The translations under genes and the position numbers were made by a program. The notes under the pieces were generated by a model, which did no database searches, was not told where the DNA came from, and worked only from the letters and a program-made list of their open reading frames with translations. A stretch of DNA of 14,247 nucleotides, taken from NCBI GenBank assembly GCA_903843315.1, contig CAIMPQ010000097.1, positions 1-14,247 on the forward strand. The letters are read 5' to 3'. Positions 1 through 6,779 of the stretch are shown here, one piece after another (positions within the stretch are counted from its first letter, which is position 1; every line of letters starts with the position of its first letter). Origin of the DNA: an uncultured beta proteobacterium (GTDB taxonomy: Bacteria; Pseudomonadota; Gammaproteobacteria; Burkholderiales; Burkholderiaceae).

Positions 1-1029
1 CCCTCCTGGGCCGATTCCTCCAGTGAATGCCTGTCGTTGTTGCCAATCATATTTCCAGCGATTTGTACCGGTTTGTTTGTCATACGGTAAATATTCACCC
101 ATTGCCGAACCAGAATATTGAGAATCAAGAAATCGGTATTGGGCTCCTAACATGCCACCTCGATGATTCATGTACCGCGGTAATAAAAGCAAATCGCGAT
201 TCGGTGCAATGTTGACGTAATAAGGCTGAGTAATATCTAAACCATTGTTTGAGTTGTAACCCACCACTGGCGCCAGAATGCCCGAACGCCGTTGACCGCC
301 CGTAGGTGCAGTGAAATAAGGAACGTAAGCAATTGGCACATCGAAGAAGCGCATTACGCCATGCGTACCAACCATCTCTTTTTGTTCATTGTCAATTTCC
401 AAAGTGCTAGCCGTAAAATACCAATCCATATTTTCTGGAGTGCAAGTAGTGTAAGTGGTCTTATCAAAGACAAAAACATCCGCACTCTCAACAGTTAATT
501 TTTTAGCTTTACCGTTGCCGCGGTTATCTCGCATTTCGTAAGTTACCGTCTCCATGGCGCCTTCACGCGCATCTACCTTGAACTGTCCTTTGGGACCCTT
601 AAAAGTCACATTTCCTTTCGACATTTCTGCATTACCAAGTAAATCTGCAATATCAGTATCTGGGTTGTAAGTTATCTCGTCTGCCTTCAGTACTGCACCA
701 TTTCGCCGAATTTGTGCGCGGCCCTTCAAATGCATATCTCGCTCGACCACTCCATCAATTGAATCGCTAGAAGTAAAAGTAAGGGCTTGGCCATCAGCAA
801 TAGGCTTACCAACACGAAGTTGATCGTCCAACTTCAAAATCGTGACATTGCCACGATCTGGCAATAAAACCAAATTGGTCGAAGACGTTGAAACAGAGGG
901 TAAAGGTGCGGGCGCCTGAGCAAGAATTGGCAGCGCAAATTGAAGCAATGCCATCCCCATCATTACGCGCAGGGATACAGCTAAAAAAAGAGGGGCGCAA
1001 AGGCCGGCGCGACGGCGATAATGACTCAT
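1..1029 (-). CDS. lptD: LPS-assembly protein LptD, N-terminal 343 residues (gene continues past the left edge)
   Basis: LptD is the outer-membrane beta-barrel that, with the lipoprotein LptE, inserts lipopolysaccharide into the outer leaflet. Reading the minus strand from 1029 gives an open frame to base 1 that is missing from a plain start-to-stop search because its stop lies outside. Residues 1-38 look like a signal peptide: basic start (SHYRRR), hydrophobic stretch, likely cleavage near ILA-QA. Residues about 85-240 form the OstA-type periplasmic domain, with FKGPKGQF near 143-150 and TTYTTCTPENMDWYF at 191-205. RRSGILAPVVGY (248-259) and YYVNIAPNRDLLLLPRYM (270-287) begin the barrel and are family hallmarks. 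The ATG at 1029 is preceded in frame by a stop eight codons-worth or less upstream (TAA, five codons before), which limits the start. Only one cysteine (C196) is present in the mature visible part. The gene is divergent from amgK. Confidence 0.95.
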   Translation of the reverse strand, partial: MSHYRRRAGLCAPLFLAVSLRVMMGMALLQFALPILAQAPAPLPSVSTSSTNLVLLPDRGNVTILKLDDQLRVGKPIADGQALTFTSSDSIDGVVERDMHLKGRAQIRRNGAVLKADEITYNPDTDIADLLGNAEMSKGNVTFKGPKGQFKVDAREGAMETVTYEMRDNRGNGKAKKLTVESADVFVFDKTTYTTCTPENMDWYFTASTLEIDNEQKEMVGTHGVMRFFDVPIAYVPYFTAPTGGQRRSGILAPVVGYNSNNGLDITQPYYVNIAPNRDLLLLPRYMNHRGGMLGAQYRFLDSQYSGSAMGEYLPYDKQTGTNRWKYDWQQRQAFTGGIGPGG

Positions 1030-1044
1030 AGATCCAGACCCGCC

Positions 1045-1053
1045 TTATTATAC
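1045..1053. promoter_or_regulatory. Putative compact divergent promoter (-10 elements) between lptD and amgK
   Basis: The 33 bases between the two start codons (1030-1062) hold the string TTATTATAC. Read on the minus strand it gives a perfect TATAAT (1052 down to 1047), 17 bases before the lptD ATG. Read on the plus strand it gives TATTAT (1046-1051), a 5/6 match, which would place a transcript start only a few bases before the amgK ATG at 1063. No convincing -35 box is visible on either strand. This is inferred from consensus matching only; the amgK promoter in particular is weak. Confidence 0.35.
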
Positions 1054-1062
1054 GAATCGACC

Positions 1063-2064
1063 ATGACTGACTCTCGCTTAAACACCCTCCGCGACTGGCT
1101 AAAAGCCCTGCAAGCAAGCTGGCAATTAGATCTCGATACCCTTGAGCCTGCCTCAGCAGACGCTAGCTTTAGACGGTATTTCCGTATTACATCCAAAAAC
1201 CCCGATTTTGGGACTTTGATAGTGATGGATGCGCCCCCTCAATATGAGCCCTTAGATGCCTTTATCAAGGTCGACTTGTTACTATCCGCAGCAGGCTTAA
1301 ATGTGCCAAAAATTCTAGAGCAGAACATTGCGGAGGGCTTTCTTTTATTGAATGATTTAGGCACTAAAACTTACCTTGCTGAGCTCAATAATGAAACGGC
1401 TGATTCGCTATACCAAGAAGCAACGCATGCCTTAGTGCAAATGCAATTGGCTAGCACACCAGACGTATTACCAAATTATGATGAAGCCCTCCTTCAGCGA
1501 GAGTTAGACTTATTTCCCGACTGGTATCTGCATAAGCATCGCAATATTAAATTAACAGATTTACAAGAGGCACAACTCAAAAATTCGTTTGCGCTCATTA
1601 TTGAAAATAACTTAGCACAAGCCAAAGTCTACGTTCATCGTGATTACCATTCTCGCAACTTAATGGTAACGGCAATCAACAACCCTGGAGTAATTGATTT
1701 TCAGGATGCTGTTTATGGCCCAATTACCTACGATGCCTCATCTTTATGGCGCGATGCTTACATTGCATGGCCAGAAGACAGAGTGATTGATTGGGTCATC
1801 AAATTTTGGGAAGAGGGTCGCAAAGTTGGCTTGCCTATGCCCAGTGATTTTGGACAGTTCTATCGTGATTTTGAATGGATGGGCTTGCAGCGTCATCTAA
1901 AAGTTCTTGGCATTTTTGCAAGACTCTTTCACCGCGATGGCAAAGAAGGCTATCTCAAAGATATCCCACTGGTTCTGGAGTACGCTATTGCAACAGCCAA
2001 TCGGTATATCGAATTAAAACCTTTGGCCCGTATTTTGGAATCCACACGCCCACGCAAAGAGTAA
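1063..2064 (+). CDS. amgK: N-acetylmuramate/N-acetylglucosamine anomeric kinase AmgK (aminoglycoside-phosphotransferase fold)
   Basis: AmgK phosphorylates MurNAc (and GlcNAc) at the anomeric C1 hydroxyl, giving MurNAc-1-phosphate for MurU, in the cytoplasmic cell-wall recycling route described in Pseudomonas. The 333-residue protein has the APH-type kinase layout: an N-terminal lobe with ASFRRYFRI near residues 35-43, the catalytic-loop motif VHRDYHSRN (HxDxxxxN, H192 and D194) and the metal-binding VIDFQDAVYGP (D212). I chose ATG 1063 because MTDSRLNTLRDWL begins like family members; the frame is open to an ATG at 1021, but that would overlap the divergent lptD start. No clear Shine-Dalgarno precedes 1063. 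The assignment rests on the kinase motifs plus murU directly downstream (9 bases); without that neighbour it would only be called a sugar or aminoglycoside phosphotransferase. Confidence 0.9.
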   Translation: MTDSRLNTLRDWLKALQASWQLDLDTLEPASADASFRRYFRITSKNPDFGTLIVMDAPPQYEPLDAFIKVDLLLSAAGLNVPKILEQNIAEGFLLLNDLGTKTYLAELNNETADSLYQEATHALVQMQLASTPDVLPNYDEALLQRELDLFPDWYLHKHRNIKLTDLQEAQLKNSFALIIENNLAQAKVYVHRDYHSRNLMVTAINNPGVIDFQDAVYGPITYDASSLWRDAYIAWPEDRVIDWVIKFWEEGRKVGLPMPSDFGQFYRDFEWMGLQRHLKVLGIFARLFHRDGKEGYLKDIPLVLEYAIATANRYIELKPLARILESTRPRKE

Positions 2065-2073
2065 ATTGAGCTC

Positions 2074-2790
2074 ATGAATAATAGTGATCTGATTCCATGC
2101 TTTTTACTTGCTGCTGGCAGGGGTGAGCGGATGCGTCCACTCACAGACAGCTTACCCAAGCCTTTATTAACTATTCAAGATAAATCCCTACTTGCCTGGC
2201 ATTTAGAGTCCCTTGCAAACGCAGGAATTAACAATGTCGTTATTAACCATGCCTGGCTGGGTCAGAAAATTGAAACTGCTCTTGGTGATGGTCATCAATT
2301 CGGACTCAATATCCAATACTCCCCTGAGAGCACTGCCTTAGAAACAGCGGGAGGAATATGCAAGGCCCTACCAATCCTTCTTCCGGATGACTATTTCTTG
2401 GTAATCAACGGGGATGTCTTTAGCCCTCAATTACCCATCAAAGAACTCCTAGAGAAAGTATCTCTCTTCCGCCGCAACCCTCAAAAGCCCTTGGCTCACC
2501 TTTTGATGGTGCCGAACCCAGTACAACACCCAGAGGGGGACTTTTACTTAAACGGCTCACAACTAGCCAATAAAGAGTCGACGGGATCTGAAAAGCTGAC
2601 CTTTTCAGGAATTGGCATCTACCATCTGGATCTTTTCAAGGAAATAAAGATGGGGGAGCCAGCAAAGCTAGCGCCCCTTCTGAGAGATGCAATGACACAA
2701 AATAAAGTGTCGGGTGAAAAATATACCGGTCCATGGCACGATGTAGGAACTCCGCAACGATTACAAGAGCTCAATATGGCTTATGAATAA
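2074..2790 (+). CDS. murU: N-acetylmuramate-1-phosphate uridylyltransferase MurU
   Basis: MurU joins UTP and MurNAc-1-phosphate to form UDP-MurNAc, bypassing de novo synthesis by MurA and MurB. The 238-residue protein has the sugar-nucleotidyltransferase signature near its start: LAAGRGERM (12-20) followed by RPLTDSLPKPLL, with K29 as the conserved lysine of the PKP motif. ETAGGI, VINGDVF (the metal-binding aspartate) and the C-terminal PWHDVGTPQRLQEL fit the family. It is slightly longer than Pseudomonas MurU. Glucose-1-phosphate thymidylyltransferase-like enzymes share the fold; adjacency to amgK decides for MurU. Its last 8 bases overlap the start of pepP. Confidence 0.92.
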   Translation: MNNSDLIPCFLLAAGRGERMRPLTDSLPKPLLTIQDKSLLAWHLESLANAGINNVVINHAWLGQKIETALGDGHQFGLNIQYSPESTALETAGGICKALPILLPDDYFLVINGDVFSPQLPIKELLEKVSLFRRNPQKPLAHLLMVPNPVQHPEGDFYLNGSQLANKESTGSEKLTFSGIGIYHLDLFKEIKMGEPAKLAPLLRDAMTQNKVSGEKYTGPWHDVGTPQRLQELNMAYE

Positions 2791-4150
2791 ATTGAATATC
2801 TATCAAATTCGCAGAAACACATTAGCGCAACGCATTTTTACCAACACTGGCGGAGGAATTGCCATTATCTCGACTGCGCCAGAGCTTACCCGCAATCGCG
2901 ACAGTGAATTTCCATACCGCCATGACAGTGATTTCTTTTATTTAACTGGCTTCGAAGAGCCAGGTGCCACGTTGGTCATGAAAGTGGGGAAAGACGGCAA
3001 CAATTTCCAGCTGCAATCTCATCTATTTTGTAGACCCAAAGATCCAGAACGGGAGATTTGGGATGGTATTCGTCTTGGACCTGAGGCAGCCCCAGAGGCT
3101 CTAGGAATTGAATTTGCCCACAGTAATCAAGAGTTGGATCAAAAACTCAGCAGCATACTAGCTGATCAAGATGCCATCTATGTCCGTCTCTCAGAGAGCG
3201 CAGAATCAGATCGTCGCTTGCGTCATTGGATGAAACAAGTTCGAGGACAAGCGCGTTCTGGCATTAATCCTCCATCAGAGTTTCATGATGTTGAAACCCT
3301 CATTCATGAAATGCGCTTATTCAAAGATGCCCAGGAGATCGGTATCATGCGTCGTGCTGCAGCTATCTCAGCACGGGCACATGTGCGTGCAATGCAAGCA
3401 TGTAAACCTGGAATGCGCGAGTATCAACTCGAGGCAGAGTTACTGCATGAGTTTCGTAATAGCGGCGCGCAAAGCGTTGCCTACAACAGCATCGTCGCAG
3501 GCGGAGCCAATACCTGCATTCTTCACTATCGTGCAGGCGCCACTGAATTGCACACAGGTGAGCTTTGTTTAATCGATGCCGGTTGTGAATTAGATGGCTA
3601 CGCCTCTGACATCACGCGCACCTTCCCGGTCAATGGAAAATTTAGCGGGCCCCAGCGTGCGCTTTATGACATCACCCTAGCTGCACAAGAAGCCGCTATC
3701 GCCATGACAAAAGTAGGAAATACATTCATGCAACCTCACGAGGCAGCGCTTAAAGTCCTCACGCAAGGTTTGCTTGATGAAAAATTACTCAAGCTATCTG
3801 AATTAGGTTCGCTTGAAAATGCCATCGAAACAGGGGCTTATCGTCGTTTCTATATGCACCGTACCTCCCACTGGTTGGGAATGGACGTCCATGATGTAGG
3901 CTCTTATCGAGAATCTTCAGAAGACATCGCGAAAGACGAAAAACCTTGGCGCATTCTTCAGAGTGGCATGGTCATCACGATTGAACCGGGTCTTTATATT
4001 CGGCCGGCAGAGGATGTAGATGAAGCATTTTGGAATATCGGTATTCGTATTGAAGATGATGCGGTTATTAACGATATGGGCTGCGAGCTAATTTCTCGCG
4101 GAGTTCCGGTAAAGGCTGATGAGATCGAAGCCCTCATGAAAAATAAATGA
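2783..4150 (+). CDS. pepP: Xaa-Pro aminopeptidase P (M24B metallopeptidase)
   Basis: This cytoplasmic enzyme removes an N-terminal residue that precedes proline, using a two-metal centre. The 455-residue protein (E. coli PepP is 441) has the creatinase-like N-terminal domain (about 1-180, with YRHDSDFFYLTGFEEP) and the pita-bread catalytic domain. All five metal ligands are present with family spacing: D265 (LIDAG), D276 (SDITRTFP), H363 (SHWLGMDVHD), E401 (TIEPGLY) and E424 (GIRIEDD). H370 matches the second active-site histidine. The start overlaps the end of murU by 8 bases, and its TGA stop overlaps the next start (ATGA at 4147-4150), suggesting translational coupling. The pepP-ubiH order is widespread in proteobacteria. 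Confidence 0.95.
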   Translation: MNKLNIYQIRRNTLAQRIFTNTGGGIAIISTAPELTRNRDSEFPYRHDSDFFYLTGFEEPGATLVMKVGKDGNNFQLQSHLFCRPKDPEREIWDGIRLGPEAAPEALGIEFAHSNQELDQKLSSILADQDAIYVRLSESAESDRRLRHWMKQVRGQARSGINPPSEFHDVETLIHEMRLFKDAQEIGIMRRAAAISARAHVRAMQACKPGMREYQLEAELLHEFRNSGAQSVAYNSIVAGGANTCILHYRAGATELHTGELCLIDAGCELDGYASDITRTFPVNGKFSGPQRALYDITLAAQEAAIAMTKVGNTFMQPHEAALKVLTQGLLDEKLLKLSELGSLENAIETGAYRRFYMHRTSHWLGMDVHDVGSYRESSEDIAKDEKPWRILQSGMVITIEPGLYIRPAEDVDEAFWNIGIRIEDDAVINDMGCELISRGVPVKADEIEALMKNK

Positions 4151-5304
4151 GTAGGTCTAATTGCGATATCTTAATTCAGGGGGGTGGCCCAGTTGGCCTA
4201 GCCTGTGCTTCATGGGTTTTGCAAAAGTTTCCAGACGCACGCCTAACTCTCCTTGACCGTAATCCGCTAGACGATGCTGATCTTGCCGCGGCTGACAGTA
4301 GAGGTATTGCCCTTTCGCATGGCAGCAAACTCTTGCTAGATACGATTCATGCTTGGCCTACAGAATGCGCCGATATTCATCGTGTGCATGTTTCACAAGC
4401 GGGACGCTTTGGTCGCGCCCTAATGACGCGCGAAGAATTGCATCAAGATGCACTAGGCCACATCATTCGTTATCGGGATATTCACATCACTTTGCGCCAA
4501 GCTCTCAGAGCCATGCAAAGTAAAAGCCCCCATTTTGTATGGCAGCATATCGATGCTAAAGATGAAGATAATCTTGTCAGCGCAAAATGTGTTGTGCATG
4601 CTGAAGGTGGTCTATTTAAAAAACAGGATTGGGTAGAATCGGGTCGCGACTATGGCCAGTCTGCCTTAGTAGGTTTGGTTGAAGTCGAGAATGCCGCCCC
4701 TCACCAAGCTTGGGAGCGCTTCACCTCCGAAGGGCCCCTAGCAGTACTTCCAAGTCATTACGGTCCTCATATTTTGAATCTAGTTTGGTGTGGCTCACCA
4801 GAATCTTCACAACGCCGCCTACAACTCAGTGATCTGGATTTCCTCACCTCTTTACAAAATGAATTTGGTGCGCGTATTGGACGTTTTCTCAAAATTCAGG
4901 ATCGTCGCTTATACGAACTAGGCTTGAACTACCGTAAGCAAATCACTAAAGATAATGAAGTTTGGATTGGTAACGCTGCACAAACTTTACACCCCGTAGC
5001 TGGTCAAGGATTAAATCTCGGATTACGTGACGCGTTTCTTCTGGCTGAAAAACTAGTGGGTGTATTTGCAGGCTCAGTAGAAAATCAAACGACCATCAGA
5101 ATTCAAGAAGCGCTTGAAGAGTATTCCCAAAGCCGTAAGGCAGACAGAACCACCACCATTGGTCTAACTGACTTTATGGCCAGGGTATTTACCTCGAATC
5201 TAGCTCCATTAGTGGTGGCTCGTGGGCTGGCTCTATCCGCCCTTCAGTGGCTTCCACCAGTGAAAACGGCCTTAGCTCGCCAGATGATGTTTGGTAGGCG
5301 CTAA
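4147..5304 (+). CDS. ubiH: UbiH-type FAD-dependent ubiquinone biosynthesis hydroxylase
   Basis: A flavoprotein hydroxylase of the UbiH/UbiF/UbiI/Coq6 family that adds a ring hydroxyl group during ubiquinone synthesis; UbiH acts at ring position C4. The 385-residue protein has the Rossmann dinucleotide motif GGGPVG (12-17), an acidic residue at the end of beta-2 (LLDRNP, 35-40), the YRDIHITLRQAL segment (109-120) and the second FAD motif GNAAQTLHPVAGQGLN (275-290). GNAAQTLHP rather than GDAAHT is, from memory, the form seen in E. coli UbiH, which favours UbiH over UbiF or UbiI. Its position behind pepP agrees. Oddity: the usual ADG motif reads HAEGG (151-155), followed by a short divergent stretch. 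The exact ring position hydroxylated is inferred. Confidence 0.85.
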   Translation: MSRSNCDILIQGGGPVGLACASWVLQKFPDARLTLLDRNPLDDADLAAADSRGIALSHGSKLLLDTIHAWPTECADIHRVHVSQAGRFGRALMTREELHQDALGHIIRYRDIHITLRQALRAMQSKSPHFVWQHIDAKDEDNLVSAKCVVHAEGGLFKKQDWVESGRDYGQSALVGLVEVENAAPHQAWERFTSEGPLAVLPSHYGPHILNLVWCGSPESSQRRLQLSDLDFLTSLQNEFGARIGRFLKIQDRRLYELGLNYRKQITKDNEVWIGNAAQTLHPVAGQGLNLGLRDAFLLAEKLVGVFAGSVENQTTIRIQEALEEYSQSRKADRTTTIGLTDFMARVFTSNLAPLVVARGLALSALQWLPPVKTALARQMMFGRR

Positions 5305-5446
5305 GAGGCTTAAATTAGTCTCCAAATAAAAGCTTTCTCTGTTTGAGCTGAATCAGGTAAGTTGCCTAAAAAATAGGCAGATTACGCCTTAATTGTGCTA
5401 AAGTGACATGCTTTCCGCCCTCCTCCTTTATTCCCAGCCCCATTAG
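5305..5446 (+). other. Gap between ubiH and dusB; probable operon boundary
   Basis: These 142 bases are the longest gene-free stretch in the window. They hold the small hairpin described separately and AT-rich runs, then a pyrimidine-rich stretch just before dusB (5411-5434). A weak extended -10-like string, TGCTAAAGT at 5396-5404, has no fitting -35 box. I infer that transcription of the dusB group starts here, but the promoter is not pinned down. Confidence 0.4.
5363..5379. repeat. Inverted repeat (TGCCTA-aaaaa-TAGGCA) between ubiH and dusB
   Basis: A perfect 6-base stem with a five-adenine loop. The right arm can alternatively pair with GCCT at 5386-5389 (AGGC at 5375-5378), so two mutually exclusive hairpins can be drawn. 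No T-run follows on the plus strand, so it does not look like a standard intrinsic terminator. Confidence 0.4.
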
Positions 5447-6463
5447 ATGAAAATTGGTTCCCACCTACTTGCAAATAGACTTTTTGTCGCTCCAATGGCA
5501 GGAGTTACAGACCGTCCATTTAGGCAGCTTTGCAAAAAGTTGGGTGCGGGCTATGCAGTCTCTGAAATGGTAGCCTCCAATGCATTACTTTGGAAAAGCG
5601 AAAAGACGCAACGTCGCGCTAACCATGTGGGGGAATTCAAGCCCATTGCAGTTCAAATTGCAGGCGCTGATCCAGCCATGATGGCTGCCGCTGCAAAAAT
5701 CAATGTAGACCACGGCGCACAAATTATTGATATCAATATGGGCTGCCCTGCAAAGAAAGTATGTAACGTAGCAGCGGGGTCAGCCTTATTGCGCGATGAG
5801 CCCCTGGTACAACAAATCCTCGAGGCGGTAGTCAACGCAGTTGGTATTGGCCCAGACGCAGTACCTGTAACTTTAAAAATTCGGACAGGTTGGGATCGCG
5901 AGCATAAGAATGCCATTGAGATTGCACGACTTGCAGAAAAATCCGGCATCTCTATGCTTACCGTTCATGGTCGCACCAGAGCAGATCTCTACCATGGTGA
6001 AGCAGAGTACGAAACCATTACCGCTGTGAAGAACAGGGTGCATATTCCGGTGGTAGCGAATGGTGATATCCATTCTCCAGAAAAAGCAGCAGCTGTTTTA
6101 AGGACTACTGGTGCAGACGCCATCATGATTGGCCGCGCCGCCCAAGGGCGACCTTGGATCTTTCGCGAAATCAATCACTACCTTGAAACTGGTGGCAAGC
6201 TACCAACCCCAGAGATCAATGAGATTCAGGGCATTATGAATGCGCATCTCTTAGATCACTATGAATTTTATGGCGAACACATAGGCCTACGCACTGCGCG
6301 CAAGCACATTGGCTGGTATTGCAAGGGCTTACGTGACTCTCATGCCTTTCGCCAACGCATGAATACCGCAGATGATTGCAAAACGCAATTACAAATGGTG
6401 AATGACTATTTCGATGAGATGAAATCCCTCTCGGACCGTTTACTCTTTTTAGAAGCAGCTTAA
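5447..6463 (+). CDS. dusB: tRNA-dihydrouridine synthase B
   Basis: DusB is an FMN enzyme that reduces a uridine in the tRNA D-loop to dihydrouridine using NADPH. The 338-residue protein starts with MKIGSHLLANRLFVAPMAG, closely matching the usual DusB start, and continues with VTDRPFRQLCKKLGAG. The active-site segment MGCPAKKV carries the catalytic cysteine C100. TVHGRTR, VANGDI and GADAIMIGRAAQGRPW form the FMN phosphate-binding part of the TIM barrel; the helical tRNA-binding C-terminus follows. The choice of DusB over DusA or DusC rests on overall similarity and on fis lying 29 bases downstream, an arrangement conserved between gamma- and betaproteobacteria. No good ribosome-binding site is visible. 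Confidence 0.95.
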   Translation: MKIGSHLLANRLFVAPMAGVTDRPFRQLCKKLGAGYAVSEMVASNALLWKSEKTQRRANHVGEFKPIAVQIAGADPAMMAAAAKINVDHGAQIIDINMGCPAKKVCNVAAGSALLRDEPLVQQILEAVVNAVGIGPDAVPVTLKIRTGWDREHKNAIEIARLAEKSGISMLTVHGRTRADLYHGEAEYETITAVKNRVHIPVVANGDIHSPEKAAAVLRTTGADAIMIGRAAQGRPWIFREINHYLETGGKLPTPEINEIQGIMNAHLLDHYEFYGEHIGLRTARKHIGWYCKGLRDSHAFRQRMNTADDCKTQLQMVNDYFDEMKSLSDRLLFLEAA

Positions 6464-6492
6464 TTTTTAGTTTTTATTAGCAATTGAATTTT

Positions 6493-6732
6493 ATGACCAA
6501 TAAACACCCTATTACCGAATGCATTGAAACCCAATTACAGGGTTACCTAAATGACCTCAAAGGTACGCCTCCAAGTGATATCTATGAAATGGTATTAGCG
6601 GTAGTTGAGAAGCCAATGCTTGAGCTGGTGATGCAACATGCTAAACAAAATCAATCCTTAGCCGCACAATATCTCGGTATCAATCGGAACACACTGCATA
6701 AAAAATTAGTTGAACATCAACTAATAACTTAA
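6493..6732 (+). CDS. fis: DNA-binding protein Fis, short form
   Basis: Fis is a nucleoid-associated dimer that bends DNA and regulates growth-linked genes. The 79-residue protein aligns without gaps to the core of E. coli Fis: TQLQGYLNDLKG and DIYEMVLAVVEKPMLELVMQ form the dimer helices, and QSLAAQYLGINRNTLHKKL is the helix-turn-helix. Compared with E. coli (98 residues), it lacks the N-terminal beta-hairpin arm, as is typical of betaproteobacteria. DNA-contact residues N64, R65, T67, K70 and K71 are kept, but the residue equivalent to E. coli R89 is H69. I chose ATG 6493; a TTG at 6484 would add only three residues and has no supporting ribosome-binding site. It probably shares a transcript with dusB. 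Confidence 0.93.
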   Translation: MTNKHPITECIETQLQGYLNDLKGTPPSDIYEMVLAVVEKPMLELVMQHAKQNQSLAAQYLGINRNTLHKKLVEHQLIT

Positions 6733-6779
6733 AAAATAAAAATATTTCACTTATTCATCTATCAGAACCTTCGAAAAAT

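Noticed and set aside
1021..1062. Upstream start for amgK adding 14 residues
   Set aside because: It would begin inside lptD and remove the divergent promoter space; MTDSRLNTL is the family-like start.
806..1117. 103-residue minus-strand open frame across the lptD start
   Set aside because: It is a different frame of the lptD coding region; the lptD frame translates into a recognisable family member.
6484..6492. TTG start for fis
   Set aside because: Adds three residues without a ribosome-binding site; the ATG at 6493 is nearer to usual Fis starts.
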